Source of the DNA: Cryptosporangium arvum DSM 44712
GTDB taxonomy: Bacteria > Actinomycetota > Actinomycetes > Mycobacteriales > Cryptosporangiaceae
Assembly: GCF_000585375.1 (NCBI RefSeq)
Contig: NZ_KK073874.1
Span: 682,001-746,000 of the forward strand
DNA: 64,000 nt
Direction of reading: 5' to 3'
The notes under the pieces are model-generated. The model had not been told where the DNA came from and did not search any database. It saw only the letters and a program-made list of their open reading frames with translations. Made by a program: the position numbers and the translations under genes. Positions 1 through 8,981 of this stretch are shown piece by piece; position 1 is the first letter of the stretch, and each line of letters starts with the position of its first letter.

Positions 1-1313
1 CGCAACAGCCGCCACTGCGCCGGGTGCATGTCCTGGACCTCGTCCGCCACCACGTGCGCGAACGGCTTCTCCGCGCGTTCCTGGAGCAACGCGGCGGCCC
101 GGTCGGCGATCGTGAGCGGAGTCCAGACGCCGGTGGCGAGCAGCACCCGGCTGGCTTCGGCCAGCGCGGGCCAGAGCTGCTGCTTCTGGCCGGTGCTCAA
201 GCGCCGGCCCCGGCCCCGCCGGTCGGCCGCGAGGTAACCGTCGAGGTCGGCGACGTCGTGGGCGAACACGACGCTCTCCCACTCGCGGCGGACGAACGCC
301 GGCCCGTACGTGCCGCCGGTGCGCCGTGAGACGTCCGCCCAGAGCCGGGCGTACTCCTCGTCGGTGAGCAGGCGCAGCGCTCCGTAGCGCTCGCTGACCA
401 GTTCGGACGCGAACTGGTTGACGCTCGCGACCCGGACGGCCACCCGGTGCCGCTCGTCGAGGATCTGGGCCAGGTCACGCTCGGCCGCGACGCTCAACTC
501 GTCGGAGAAAGTCACGAACAGCACCGGCGACGCTGGGTCGCGCAGCACGAGGTGGCGGACGCGGTGGAGCGCGGTGACGGTCTTGCCGGTGCCGGGACCA
601 CCGAACATCGTGGCCGGTCCGGCGAAACCGGACCGGTAGGCCACGGCTTCCTGCTCCGGGTGCAGGAACGCGCGCTGCCGCGAGGGTGCGATCGAGAGCA
701 GCGTGTCGACGTCGTCGACGAGCGCGATCCGGCCCTGCGAGCGGTGGATCGCCGCGGCCAGATCGTCGGGGTCGAACTCCTGCGCGGCTGCGGCCGGCGG
801 GAGCCCGTCCCCGAGCAGGTGCAGGGTCGCGTACTGCGCCTCGGGCAGGACGCCGGCCAGGTCACGCAGCTGATCGAGCGTGCGGATCGTGCGGGCGACG
901 GCGAGCGTGTCGGGGCTGATGCCCGCACGGCCGAGCTGGGCGTCGCTCAGCCGGGCGAACAGGAGCGCCGGCGCCTCCTCGGCGGCCTTGCGCAGGTCGG
1001 GGAGGAGCCGCTCCACCGCGTCGGCGTCGGTGATCTCCAACACGCCCGAGGCGGTGTTGACCGAGAGCACGTGCGACTTCGCCCAGTCCTCGGCGTCCGC
1101 GCGGACGCCGAGGAGCAACTGGACGTCGTCCGGAGCCGTGACGACCGCGGAGAGCCGATCGGTGAGCCGAGCGACCTCGATCCGGGGATCCCGAGCGCCC
1201 GGGACGGTCCGCGGGGTGAGCTGCGAGAGGGCAGCGCGGACCTGGGCACGTTCGTCCGGTTCGAGTCGGCCGAACTCGCCCAGGAACTCGACGTGTAAGG
1301 CCAGCTGTGCCAC
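1..1313 (-). CDS. UvrD/Rep-type superfamily 1 helicase with RelE/ParE-like N-terminus (3' end outside window)
   Basis: Only the first 437 codons are present; the gene runs off the left edge without a stop. I start it at GTG 1313, which has GGAGG six bases upstream. Residues about 1-100 look like the RelE/ParE mRNA-interferase fold (pattern RLTDRLSAVV then LLLGVRADAEDW). The Walker A loop GGPGTGKT is at residues 238-245 and a Walker B-like VVADEVQD near 420-427, as in UvrD helicases (usual total about 650-750 residues). UvrD-like enzymes unwind DNA with ATP. The RelE-like front end is known in some actinobacterial UvrD-like proteins, but its role is unclear. It is divergent from the DUF262 gene across a 75-bp gap. 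The helicase call is firm; the RelE-like call is by pattern only. Confidence 0.85.
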   Translation of the reverse strand, partial: MAQLALHVEFLGEFGRLEPDERAQVRAALSQLTPRTVPGARDPRIEVARLTDRLSAVVTAPDDVQLLLGVRADAEDWAKSHVLSVNTASGVLEITDADAVERLLPDLRKAAEEAPALLFARLSDAQLGRAGISPDTLAVARTIRTLDQLRDLAGVLPEAQYATLHLLGDGLPPAAAAQEFDPDDLAAAIHRSQGRIALVDDVDTLLSIAPSRQRAFLHPEQEAVAYRSGFAGPATMFGGPGTGKTVTALHRVRHLVLRDPASPVLFVTFSDELSVAAERDLAQILDERHRVAVRVASVNQFASELVSERYGALRLLTDEEYARLWADVSRRTGGTYGPAFVRREWESVVFAHDVADLDGYLAADRRGRGRRLSTGQKQQLWPALAEASRVLLATGVWTPLTIADRAAALLQERAEKPFAHVVADEVQDMHPAQWRLL

Positions 1314-1388
1314 GAGATGCCTCCATCCGCTCCTTCTGTGCCCAGTCTGATAGACCAGGGGAGCCAGGCGAACACCCGGGGGAGACCG
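1314..1388. promoter_or_regulatory. Shared divergent promoter region, helicase / DUF262 gene
   Basis: This 75-bp gap separates two head-to-head start codons, each with its own ribosome-binding site (GGAGG for the helicase, GGGGGA for the DUF262 gene). Promoters for both genes must lie here or just inside the coding starts. I see no clear -35/-10 pair or long dyad. Confidence 0.4.
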
Positions 1389-3644
1389 ATGGCGAGATTG
1401 AGCACGATCCTCGATCAGATCGATGCCGGGTCGATGCTCCTGCCGGAGTTCCAGCGTGGGTACGTGTGGAACCGCGACCAGGTCCGCGGGTTCATGCGGT
1501 CGCTGTACCTGGGGTATCCGGTGGGGTCGCTGCTGGTCTGGGAGACCGACACCACCGACAAGGCCGTCCGCGGCGGCCCCGGGGGCGGCGTGCGGCAGCT
1601 GCTGCTCGACGGGCAGCAGCGCGTCACGTCGCTGTACGGCGTCACGCGTGGGCGTCCACCGGCGTTCTTCGAGGGCGACCCGGCCGCGTTCACCGGCTTA
1701 CGCTTCCACGTCGCCGAGGAGTCGTTCGAGTTCTACGCCCCGGTGAAGATGAAGGACGACCCGCTCTGGATCGACGTCACCGAGCTGTTCGTCCACGGCG
1801 CGGAACGGCAGATCGAACGGCTCGCGTCCGACGCGAAGAACTGGCAGTACGTCGGCAAGTTGATGAAGCTGCAGAACCTGCTCGAGAAGGACTTCCACGC
1901 CGAGCAGATCACCGGGCCCGACAAGACGACCGACGTCGTCGTCGAGATCTTCAACCGGGTCAACTCCGGCGGCACCAAGCTCTCCAAGGGTGACCTGGCG
2001 CTGGCGAAGATCTGCGCCGAGTGGTCGGGCGCCCGTCCGACGATGCGCTCGTACCTGCGGCGCTGGGCCGACGAGGGCTACGACTTCAGCCTCGACTGGC
2101 TGCTGCGCAACGTCAACGCGGTCGCGACCGGGCGGGCGCCGTTCTCCGCGCTCGACGCCGTCTCGGCCGACGAGTTCGAGCAGGCCCTCACCGACGCCGC
2201 CGACCACATCAACCTGACGCTCGACGAGATCGCCTCGCGCCTCGGGCTCGACCACGCCCGGGTGCTGCCGGGCCGTCCGGCGATCGCGGTGCTGTCGCGG
2301 CTGCTGTCGGAGAACGGCGGCGAGTTCACCGATCCGTTCGAGCGCGACAAAGCGCTGTACTGGTACGTGCACGCTGCGCTGTCCGGGCGGTTCGCCGGCT
2401 CCACCGAGACGTACCTCAACCAGGACCTCGCGACCGTGTCCGGACCGCGCGGCGTCGACGACCTGATCGGCCGGCTGCGGCGGTGGCGCCGGTCGCTCGT
2501 CGTGAAGGCCGACGACCTGCAGGGTGCCGGCAAGGGCGCCCGCTACTACCCGCTGGTCTACCTGGTCAGCCGGGTGCTCGGCGCGCGTGACTTCGCGACC
2601 GGCGAGACGGTCGGCGATTTCCAGGTGCAGCCGTTGTTCGGCAAGGGCCTGCTGTCCCGCGCCGGGTACCGGCCCGCGGAGATCAACGCGATCGCGAACT
2701 ACGTGCTGGTGACGCCGGAGTCGGCGGCCGAGGTGGCGCGGCGGCGGCCCGAGGACTACCTGGGCGGGGCCGAGGAGATGTTCCCCGGGCTGCTGGCGTC
2801 CCAGTGCCTGCCCGACGACCCTGCGCTGTGGTCGGTGGACCGCTACCGCGACTTCCTGGCGGCGCGGCGGAAGCTGCTCGCCGCGGCCGCCAACGAGTTC
2901 CTCGACGGGCTGCACGCCGGGGCCAGGGTCGACGCGCCCCGCCTGCCGCGCGTCGCCGTCCGCTCCGGCGGCGACGACGAGATCGACATCCGCGCCGAGG
3001 AGGTGAGCGCCCTGGTGGAGGAGCTGATCCGGCTCGGGCTGGCCGCTCCGGAGCGCGACGCCGAGATCCCCGACCCGGAGACCGGCCGGGCTCTGTCGGT
3101 CGCCGAGGCGGTCTGGCCCGACGGCCTGCAGCCGGGCCAGGGTGCCCCGGTCGTGCTCGAACTCGACCCCGACGAGGCCGACCTGCCGCGGATGGCCGAA
3201 CTCGGCTACGAGGTGTTCACGTCGGTCGAGGCCCTGCGGGGCTACGCGCTGCGCCGCCGCCGGGAGGCCGGCGGCGAGCCTCCGCCGGAGGCACCCGTCT
3301 CACCGGCCGTCGGCCGGGTGCCGGTCGCGGCGGCGGCCACCGCGACCGACCCCGAGCAGGAGCTCCACCAGGCGATGGCCGCGATCTACCAGAAGGCCCG
3401 CGACGAGACCGGGTACAACGCCACCTACCTGCTGTCGATGCTCGCCGAGGACGGCGCCGTCGAGACCGCGCGGCGCCTGCTGGCCTCGGCCACGGTGAGC
3501 ACCGGTTTCACCGCGCTGTGGAACAAGGGGCGCCTCGACCTGACCGTCGAGGCACTGGTCCTCGATCCCCGCTTCGCGGGCCTCTTCACCACCGACGAAC
3601 TCGACATCGCCCGCACCCGGCTGGCCCAGTTCGACTACGCGTGA
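1389..3644 (+). CDS. DUF262 (GmrSD N-terminal-like, ParB-fold) protein
   Basis: 751 residues from ATG 1389 (GGGGGA five bases upstream; an in-frame ATG at 1317 lacks a comparable site). Residues 1-210 match the DUF262 pattern: LLPEFQRGYVW near 17-27, the signature DGQQR at 74-78, and FNRVNSGGTKLSKGDLALA near 185-205. DUF262 proteins share the ParB/sulfiredoxin-like fold, often hydrolyse NTP, and include the GmrS part of the GmrSD restriction system for modified phage DNA. No HNH (DUF1524) motif is visible, so this is not a complete GmrSD fusion. The last about 95 residues (YNATYLLSML, LWNKGRLDLTVEALVL) form a separate alpha-helical module. Its 3' end overlaps the convergent MMPL gene by 10 bp. 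A defence role is plausible, not shown. Confidence 0.85.
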   Translation: MARLSTILDQIDAGSMLLPEFQRGYVWNRDQVRGFMRSLYLGYPVGSLLVWETDTTDKAVRGGPGGGVRQLLLDGQQRVTSLYGVTRGRPPAFFEGDPAAFTGLRFHVAEESFEFYAPVKMKDDPLWIDVTELFVHGAERQIERLASDAKNWQYVGKLMKLQNLLEKDFHAEQITGPDKTTDVVVEIFNRVNSGGTKLSKGDLALAKICAEWSGARPTMRSYLRRWADEGYDFSLDWLLRNVNAVATGRAPFSALDAVSADEFEQALTDAADHINLTLDEIASRLGLDHARVLPGRPAIAVLSRLLSENGGEFTDPFERDKALYWYVHAALSGRFAGSTETYLNQDLATVSGPRGVDDLIGRLRRWRRSLVVKADDLQGAGKGARYYPLVYLVSRVLGARDFATGETVGDFQVQPLFGKGLLSRAGYRPAEINAIANYVLVTPESAAEVARRRPEDYLGGAEEMFPGLLASQCLPDDPALWSVDRYRDFLAARRKLLAAAANEFLDGLHAGARVDAPRLPRVAVRSGGDDEIDIRAEEVSALVEELIRLGLAAPERDAEIPDPETGRALSVAEAVWPDGLQPGQGAPVVLELDPDEADLPRMAELGYEVFTSVEALRGYALRRRREAGGEPPPEAPVSPAVGRVPVAAAATATDPEQELHQAMAAIYQKARDETGYNATYLLSMLAEDGAVETARRLLASATVSTGFTALWNKGRLDLTVEALVLDPRFAGLFTTDELDIARTRLAQFDYA

Positions 3645-5683
3645 CGGCTGGGCCACCAGAAGCGGCGGCCGGTGTGGAGGGCCAGGGCCGGTACCAGGAG
3701 GGAGCGGACGACGAAGGTGTCGATCAGGACACCGACGGCCACGATCACGCCGAGTTGCAGGCTCGGGGTCAGCGGTAGCACGCACAGGGCCGAGAACGTC
3801 GCCGCCAGCACCACGCCGGCGCTGGTGATCACGGTCCCGGTGCTCACCAGCGCGCGCGGCACCGAACGCTCCTCGCGGGCCCGGGTCATCAGGAAGATCG
3901 TGTAGTCGACGCCCAGCGCCACCAGGAACAGGAACGTCGTCAGCACGATGCTGTACTCCAGCCGCGGATACCCGAGCAGGTGCAGCACCCCGGCCGCCGC
4001 GCCCAGCGCCGCCGCGTAGGAGAGCACGACGCTGAGGATCAGCAACAGCGGCGCCACCAGGGCGCGCAGCAGCACGACGAGGATCACGAACACCACGCCG
4101 AGGATCAACGGCATGAGCAGGCGGTGGTCCCGGTCGGTCGCCCGTTCGGTGTCGAGCTGGCCGGCGGTCTGGCCGCCCACCAGCGCGCCGGTGCCGTCGA
4201 CGGCGTCCCGGAGCCGCTCGATCGTGTCCTGGGCGGCTCGGCTGTCGGGCGGGTCGGTGAGCGTGGCCGAGATCAGCGCGGTGTCCCCGGAGACCTGCGG
4301 CGCACCGACCGCGGTGACGCCCTCGACACCCCGGGCGGCGGCCGCGGCGTCCGGAGCGCGACCGGCGTCCACGACGATGTCGGCCGGTGCCGAGGTGCCG
4401 GCGGGGTAGTGCTCCGCGACCAGGCGTTGACCGGTCACCGAGCCGACCTCGTCGGTGAAGGTCTCGTCCGCGGGGATGCCGAGGCTGAGCGTGCTCGCGC
4501 CGACCGCGATCCCGGCCAGGACCACCGCCGTCGAGACCCACACCCGGGCCGGGCGTCGCCCGACGAACCGCGCCACCGCGCTCCACACCCGCGAGTCACC
4601 GGTGGTGTCCCCGACCCGGGGCACGAACGGCCAGAACAGCCACCGCCCGCACACCACGAGCAGCGCGGGGAGCAGCGTCACCATCGCGACGAACGCGGCG
4701 CCGATGCCCAGCGCCGCGACCGGTCCCAGCGAGCGGGTGCCGTTGAGGTCGGCGAACACCAGGCAGAGCAGGGCGAGCGACACCGTGCCCGCCGACGCCA
4801 GGATCGCCGGGAACGACCGGCGCAGTGCGACCGCCATCGCCCGGTGCCGGTCCTCGTGACGACGCAACTCCTCGCGGTAGCGGGAGATCAGCAGCAGCGC
4901 GTAGTCGGTACCGGCCCCGAACACCAGGATCGTCAGGACGTTCTGCGCCTGCAGGTCGACGCTCAGCCCGGCGTTCTCGGCCAGCAGGTAGACGACCGCG
5001 CTCGCGACCTGGCTCGCGACGGCCACGGTCAGCAGCGGGATCAACCAGAGCACCGGGCTGCGGTAGGTCACCAGCAGCAGGATCGCCACGACCCCGGCGG
5101 TGACGAGCACCAGCATGACGTCCATGCCGTCGAACGCGTCGAAGATGTCGCTGTCGGCACCGGCCGAACCGGTGAGCGCGGTGTCCAGGCCCGCGGGTTT
5201 GCCGGCGTCCAGCGCGTCGCGGATGTCCGACGTCGCGTCGGACTGTTCGTCGGAGTCGCCACGCAGCGGGAACGACAGCAGCAGCGCCTGGCCGTCCTCG
5301 CTCGGCGCGGCGGGCGGAACCGTGCGGTCGATCGCGTACCGCACGAACGACGCCCGGTCCGCCTCCACGGCCGCGCGATCGGCGTCGGTGAGGCCGCCGT
5401 CGCGGGCGTAGACGGCCACCGCGACGAGCGCGTCCGCGTTCGGGAACGCCTGCTCGACGCGCTGCTGCGCCCGATAGGCCTCGGACGAGTGCGGTGCCGA
5501 CGTCAGCGAGTCGTTGTCCTGGACGGTGGTCAGGCTGATCGCCAGCGGTGCCGCGACCCCGGCGAGCACGAGCCAGAACACCAGCACCAGGAACTTCGAG
5601 CGCGGCCCGACGAGCCGGCGCCAACCGGGTGGGTCGGGCTCCGCGGTGTGCGTTGCTCCGGATGATTCCAGTCGAGTGGTCAT
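3635..5683 (-). CDS. MMPL/RND-family transporter
   Basis: 682 residues from ATG 5683; GAGG lies upstream at somewhat long spacing, and an in-frame upstream ATG at 5722 has no support. The layout is typical of MMPL proteins: one N-terminal membrane helix, an extracytoplasmic loop, five to six helices, then the same pattern again. Repeat-1 motif FGAGTDYALLLISRYREEL and repeat-2 motif VALGVDYTIFLMTRAREER carry the GxxxDY signature used in proton coupling. The family exports lipids, siderophores or drugs across the membrane. No regulator is adjacent; the upstream SARP gene is separated by a 34-bp palindrome. The substrate cannot be told from sequence. It is one of three MMPL genes in the window. 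Confidence 0.9.
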   Translation of the reverse strand: MTTRLESSGATHTAEPDPPGWRRLVGPRSKFLVLVFWLVLAGVAAPLAISLTTVQDNDSLTSAPHSSEAYRAQQRVEQAFPNADALVAVAVYARDGGLTDADRAAVEADRASFVRYAIDRTVPPAAPSEDGQALLLSFPLRGDSDEQSDATSDIRDALDAGKPAGLDTALTGSAGADSDIFDAFDGMDVMLVLVTAGVVAILLLVTYRSPVLWLIPLLTVAVASQVASAVVYLLAENAGLSVDLQAQNVLTILVFGAGTDYALLLISRYREELRRHEDRHRAMAVALRRSFPAILASAGTVSLALLCLVFADLNGTRSLGPVAALGIGAAFVAMVTLLPALLVVCGRWLFWPFVPRVGDTTGDSRVWSAVARFVGRRPARVWVSTAVVLAGIAVGASTLSLGIPADETFTDEVGSVTGQRLVAEHYPAGTSAPADIVVDAGRAPDAAAAARGVEGVTAVGAPQVSGDTALISATLTDPPDSRAAQDTIERLRDAVDGTGALVGGQTAGQLDTERATDRDHRLLMPLILGVVFVILVVLLRALVAPLLLILSVVLSYAAALGAAAGVLHLLGYPRLEYSIVLTTFLFLVALGVDYTIFLMTRAREERSVPRALVSTGTVITSAGVVLAATFSALCVLPLTPSLQLGVIVAVGVLIDTFVVRSLLVPALALHTGRRFWWPSRHA

Positions 5684-5725
5684 GCGCGGCAGCCTCGCCG
5701 CGGCCACGCACGAACGACGCACGCG

Positions 5726-5759
5726 CCGCTGACGGCGCCCCGCGGGGCGCCGTCAGCGG
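5726..5759 (-). terminator. 34-bp perfect palindrome, probable terminator of the SARP/AfsR-like gene
   Basis: The sequence is self-complementary over all 34 bp (centre between 5742 and 5743), with core GGCGCCCCGCGGGGCGCC. It lies 10 bp past the stop of the regulator ending at 5769 and 43 bp before the MMPL start, both on the minus strand. A GC hairpin without a U tract is common for actinobacterial termination. As a perfect dyad with no loop it could also be a protein-binding site for the MMPL promoter. Confidence 0.6.
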
Positions 5760-5768
5760 ACGGAAAAA

Positions 5769-8700
5769 TCAGCGACGGCGGCCCTGCCGGCACGTCCCTC
5801 CACGACGGACACCTTCGGGTAGCTCACTCGGTGGACGACGCAGGAGTTCGGTCGCCTCGTCCCGGGAGAGCGCCGCACCGAGGCCGTACGCCTGGTCGTA
5901 CGCGGACGGGCCGAGCGCCTCGCGCGCGGCGTCGGCGGTCGGCGGCAGCCCGGGGAAGCTCGCGACCAGGCCGCCGCGCAACGCCGGAACCAGCCCGAGC
6001 AGCGTCGCGGCGGTGGTGGGATCACCCTCGGCCAGCGCGGCCGCGGCCAGCCCTTCCGCGACGTCACCGGCGACCGGCGAGTACGACTGGACGCCGCTGA
6101 CCAGCGCCGACCGGTGCCGCTCCCGGGCCAGGGCCGGGTCGCCGGTCGCGTACGCCACCCAGCCCAGCCCGATCGTCAGCAGCGCCCGGATCTCGTTCGT
6201 GAGGTACCCGGCGCCGGTGAGCTCGGTCAGCCCCTGCTCGTACCGCCGCCGGGCGCCCTCGACGTCGCCTCGCAGCCACCGCACGTGCGCGTGGCCGGCC
6301 AGCGCCCGGGCCTGGACGTCGGACGCGCCGGCCCGGCCACCGAGCTCGGCCGCGTGCCGGTACAGCGCGTCGGCGGTGTCCAGGTCACCGAACCGGGCGG
6401 CGTTCGTGGCCCGGCGGCAGAACAGGCCGCCGCGGTCCTCGTCGGACTCCAGCTCGACGGCGAGCCGCATCGCCTGCTCGTTCAGCGCGAGGAAACGGTC
6501 CTGCTCACCGCGGGCTTCGGCGAGGTCCGCGAGTTCGGTGAGGGCCATCGTCTCGCCCCACCGTTCGCCGATCGCCCGGAACCCGGCCATCGAGGCTTCC
6601 AGGCTCACCACGGCCCCGGCGAGGTCCCCGCTGTTCATCGCGCGCATGTAGGCCAGGCCGAACTGCTGCAGCGCCGCGGTCCACGGATCGAGCTCCGAGG
6701 CGCGGTACCAGTTCTCCAGCTTGGTGTACTCGCTGTCGGCAGGCGGCCCGGCGCTCAGCGCGGTCAGCGCGTTCAGGAACGGCAGGCGCGGCGGCCGGTA
6801 CAACTCGTTCGGGTTCGCCGACCAGGCCGCACCGCCGGACGACCAGTTCCCGTCGTGCCCTCCGAGCCGGGCGGAGAGGACACAGATCGCGTGTTCCTCC
6901 TCCAGGCCGTGCGGGGGCCGGGGCCCGACCGACTCCAGGAGGTCACGGGCCAGCGCGGCGAATTCGCTGCGCCGGCCTCGGATCCAGGAGTACATCGCGA
7001 GCGCGGCGGTCAGGCGCAGCCCGGACGCGGGATCGGCGGTGCCGGACCACCGGGCCGCGGAGTGCAGGTTCTCCCGCTCCCGGTCGAGGACGGCGGCCCA
7101 CCGCAACTGGTCGGCGGTACGCAGAGCGGCGTCCCCGGTCAGCGCCAGCTCGAGGAAGTACTCGGCGTGGGCCCGGCGCAGCCGCTTGAGTTCCCCGGAC
7201 TCGGCGAGCCGCTCCTCGCCGAACACCCGGATCGTGTCGAGCATCCGGTACCGGCCGTCGGCGAACTCGACGAGCGACTTGTCGACCAGGCCGGACAGGG
7301 AGTCGGCGTCGGTCGGTCCGCACACCTGGTCGATCGCCTCCAGCGTGGCGCCGCCGACGAACACGGTGAGCCGCCGGGCCAGCGTCCGCTCGTCGTCGGC
7401 GAGCAGTTCCCAGCTCCACTCGATCGCGGCGCGCAGCGTGCGGTGCCGGGCCGGGGCGGTGCGCTCGCCCCGGTTCAGCAGCCGGAACCGGTCGTCGAGC
7501 CGGGACGCCACCTCGCCGAGCGCGAGGCTACGGAGCCGGGCGGCGGCCAGTTCCAGGGCGAGCGGCTGTCCGTCGAGCGTGCGACAGATGCGGAGGACGT
7601 CCGGGGCGTTCGTGGCGTCGACCGAGAAACCGGGGAGAGCCGCGGACGCGCGCTCGGCGAACAACCGCACGGCGGGTGCGCCGCGGATCCGCTCCGGCGG
7701 ATCGCCGTCGGCCGGCAGGCCGAGCGCGCGGACCGGCAGCAGGTGTTCGCCGGTGATGCCGAGCGGTTCGCGGCTGGTGGCCAGCGCACGCAGCGACGGG
7801 CAGCGGCGGAGCAGGTGGTCGACGAGCGTGGCGGCGGCGTCGATCAGGTGCTCGCAGTTGTCGACGATCAGCAGGGCCGGTCGGTCGGCGAGCGCGGCGA
7901 CCAGGCGATCCAGCGGGTTCGCGGCCGGAGACGCCGGCCGCAGACCGCTGTCGCGCAGGCCGAGGGCGTCGAGCACGACCTGTTCGATCTCGGCGCCGGT
8001 GGTGACCGTCGCGAGTTCGACCAGATGGCTCTCGGCCGGGTGCCGCTCGGCGGCCTCGATCGCCAGGCGGGTCTTCCCGGCGCCGCCGGGGCCGGTGAGC
8101 GTGACCAGGCGCTGAGTACCAAGCAGGTCGGCGAGGCGGGCCAGCTCGTGCTCCCGGCCGACGAAGCTGGTGAGCTGAGCGGGCAGCCGCCGGGGTGCCT
8201 GCGCGCGCGGTTCCGGCCGGCGCAGCAGGGCCAGGTGCGCTTCGCGGAGCTCGGCCGAGGGGTCGACGCCCAGCTCGTCGGCGAGCGTCCGGCGGGCGTC
8301 CTCGAAGGCGAGCAGGGCGGCGGCGCTGTGGCCGGTCGTGTGCAGCGCCCGCATCAGGTGGACCCGGAACGACTCGCGCAGCGGGTGTTCGGCCACCAGC
8401 GCCCGCACCTCGGCGACCAGGTCGTCGGAGGCGTGGCCGAGCTCGAGGCGGGCGGCGATGCGGGCGTCGAGCGCGGACAGCCGGGCGTCGTCCAGTTCGG
8501 CGGCGGCGGCCCGGATCAGCGTGGTGTCGCCGGCGTCGGCGAGCGCAGGACCGCGCCAGAGGCCGAGCGCTTCGTCGAGCAGCGCCACCGGGTCGGCGAC
8601 GCGCGCGGCCTCGGCGACCAGACGACGGAACCGATGGGCGTCGACGTGGTCGGGGTCGACGGCCAGCCGGTAACCGGCGGGGTGGAACTCGACGACCGCG

Positions 8701-8930
8701 GCGCCGCCGAGCAGCTGGCGGAGCCGGGAGACCTGCGACTGCAGCGCGTTCGTCGCGCCCGCCGGAGGAGCGTCACCGTAGACACCGTCGATCAGGCGCT
8801 GGGCCGGGACGATCCGGCCGGCCTCGGTGAGTAACACGGCGAGCGCGGCACGCAGCCGGGAACCGCCGACGGGAACCGTTCGCCCGTCGGCCGTCTCGAC
8901 CTGGATCGGCCCCAGGATCCTGAACCGCAC
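5769..8930 (-). CDS. AfsR/SARP-type regulator: BTAD + NB-ARC ATPase + TPR
   Basis: 1053 residues from GTG 8930 (MRFRILGPIQVE, the canonical start of this family; the Shine-Dalgarno is weak). Residues 1-95 are an OmpR-like winged helix (Trans_reg_C), about 100-240 the bacterial transcriptional activation domain, and about 255-560 a STAND NTPase with Walker A GPGGAGKT at 280-287, ALLIVDNCEHL as Walker B, and ATSREPLGITGEHL further on. The remainder is TPR-like helical repeats. Such proteins activate secondary-metabolite or developmental genes by binding direct repeats at promoters, with ATP hydrolysis as a switch. No biosynthetic cluster is visible nearby, so the target is unknown. It is divergent from the SecD-P1-like gene across 51 bp. 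Confidence 0.92.
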   Translation of the reverse strand: MRFRILGPIQVETADGRTVPVGGSRLRAALAVLLTEAGRIVPAQRLIDGVYGDAPPAGATNALQSQVSRLRQLLGGAAVVEFHPAGYRLAVDPDHVDAHRFRRLVAEAARVADPVALLDEALGLWRGPALADAGDTTLIRAAAAELDDARLSALDARIAARLELGHASDDLVAEVRALVAEHPLRESFRVHLMRALHTTGHSAAALLAFEDARRTLADELGVDPSAELREAHLALLRRPEPRAQAPRRLPAQLTSFVGREHELARLADLLGTQRLVTLTGPGGAGKTRLAIEAAERHPAESHLVELATVTTGAEIEQVVLDALGLRDSGLRPASPAANPLDRLVAALADRPALLIVDNCEHLIDAAATLVDHLLRRCPSLRALATSREPLGITGEHLLPVRALGLPADGDPPERIRGAPAVRLFAERASAALPGFSVDATNAPDVLRICRTLDGQPLALELAAARLRSLALGEVASRLDDRFRLLNRGERTAPARHRTLRAAIEWSWELLADDERTLARRLTVFVGGATLEAIDQVCGPTDADSLSGLVDKSLVEFADGRYRMLDTIRVFGEERLAESGELKRLRRAHAEYFLELALTGDAALRTADQLRWAAVLDRERENLHSAARWSGTADPASGLRLTAALAMYSWIRGRRSEFAALARDLLESVGPRPPHGLEEEHAICVLSARLGGHDGNWSSGGAAWSANPNELYRPPRLPFLNALTALSAGPPADSEYTKLENWYRASELDPWTAALQQFGLAYMRAMNSGDLAGAVVSLEASMAGFRAIGERWGETMALTELADLAEARGEQDRFLALNEQAMRLAVELESDEDRGGLFCRRATNAARFGDLDTADALYRHAAELGGRAGASDVQARALAGHAHVRWLRGDVEGARRRYEQGLTELTGAGYLTNEIRALLTIGLGWVAYATGDPALARERHRSALVSGVQSYSPVAGDVAEGLAAAALAEGDPTTAATLLGLVPALRGGLVASFPGLPPTADAAREALGPSAYDQAYGLGAALSRDEATELLRRPPSELPEGVRRGGTCRQGRRR

Positions 8931-8981
8931 GCCCGCGATTGTTCCGTAAGGCGGTCAAATTCGGCGGGCGGTGGGAAACGG

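Noticed and set aside
1389-3644. Complete GmrSD restriction enzyme
   Set aside because: The DUF1524 HNH nuclease half is missing; only the DUF262 part is recognisable.
5769-8930. Biosynthetic gene cluster marked by the SARP regulators
   Set aside because: No polyketide, peptide or terpene synthase genes lie near either BTAD regulator.
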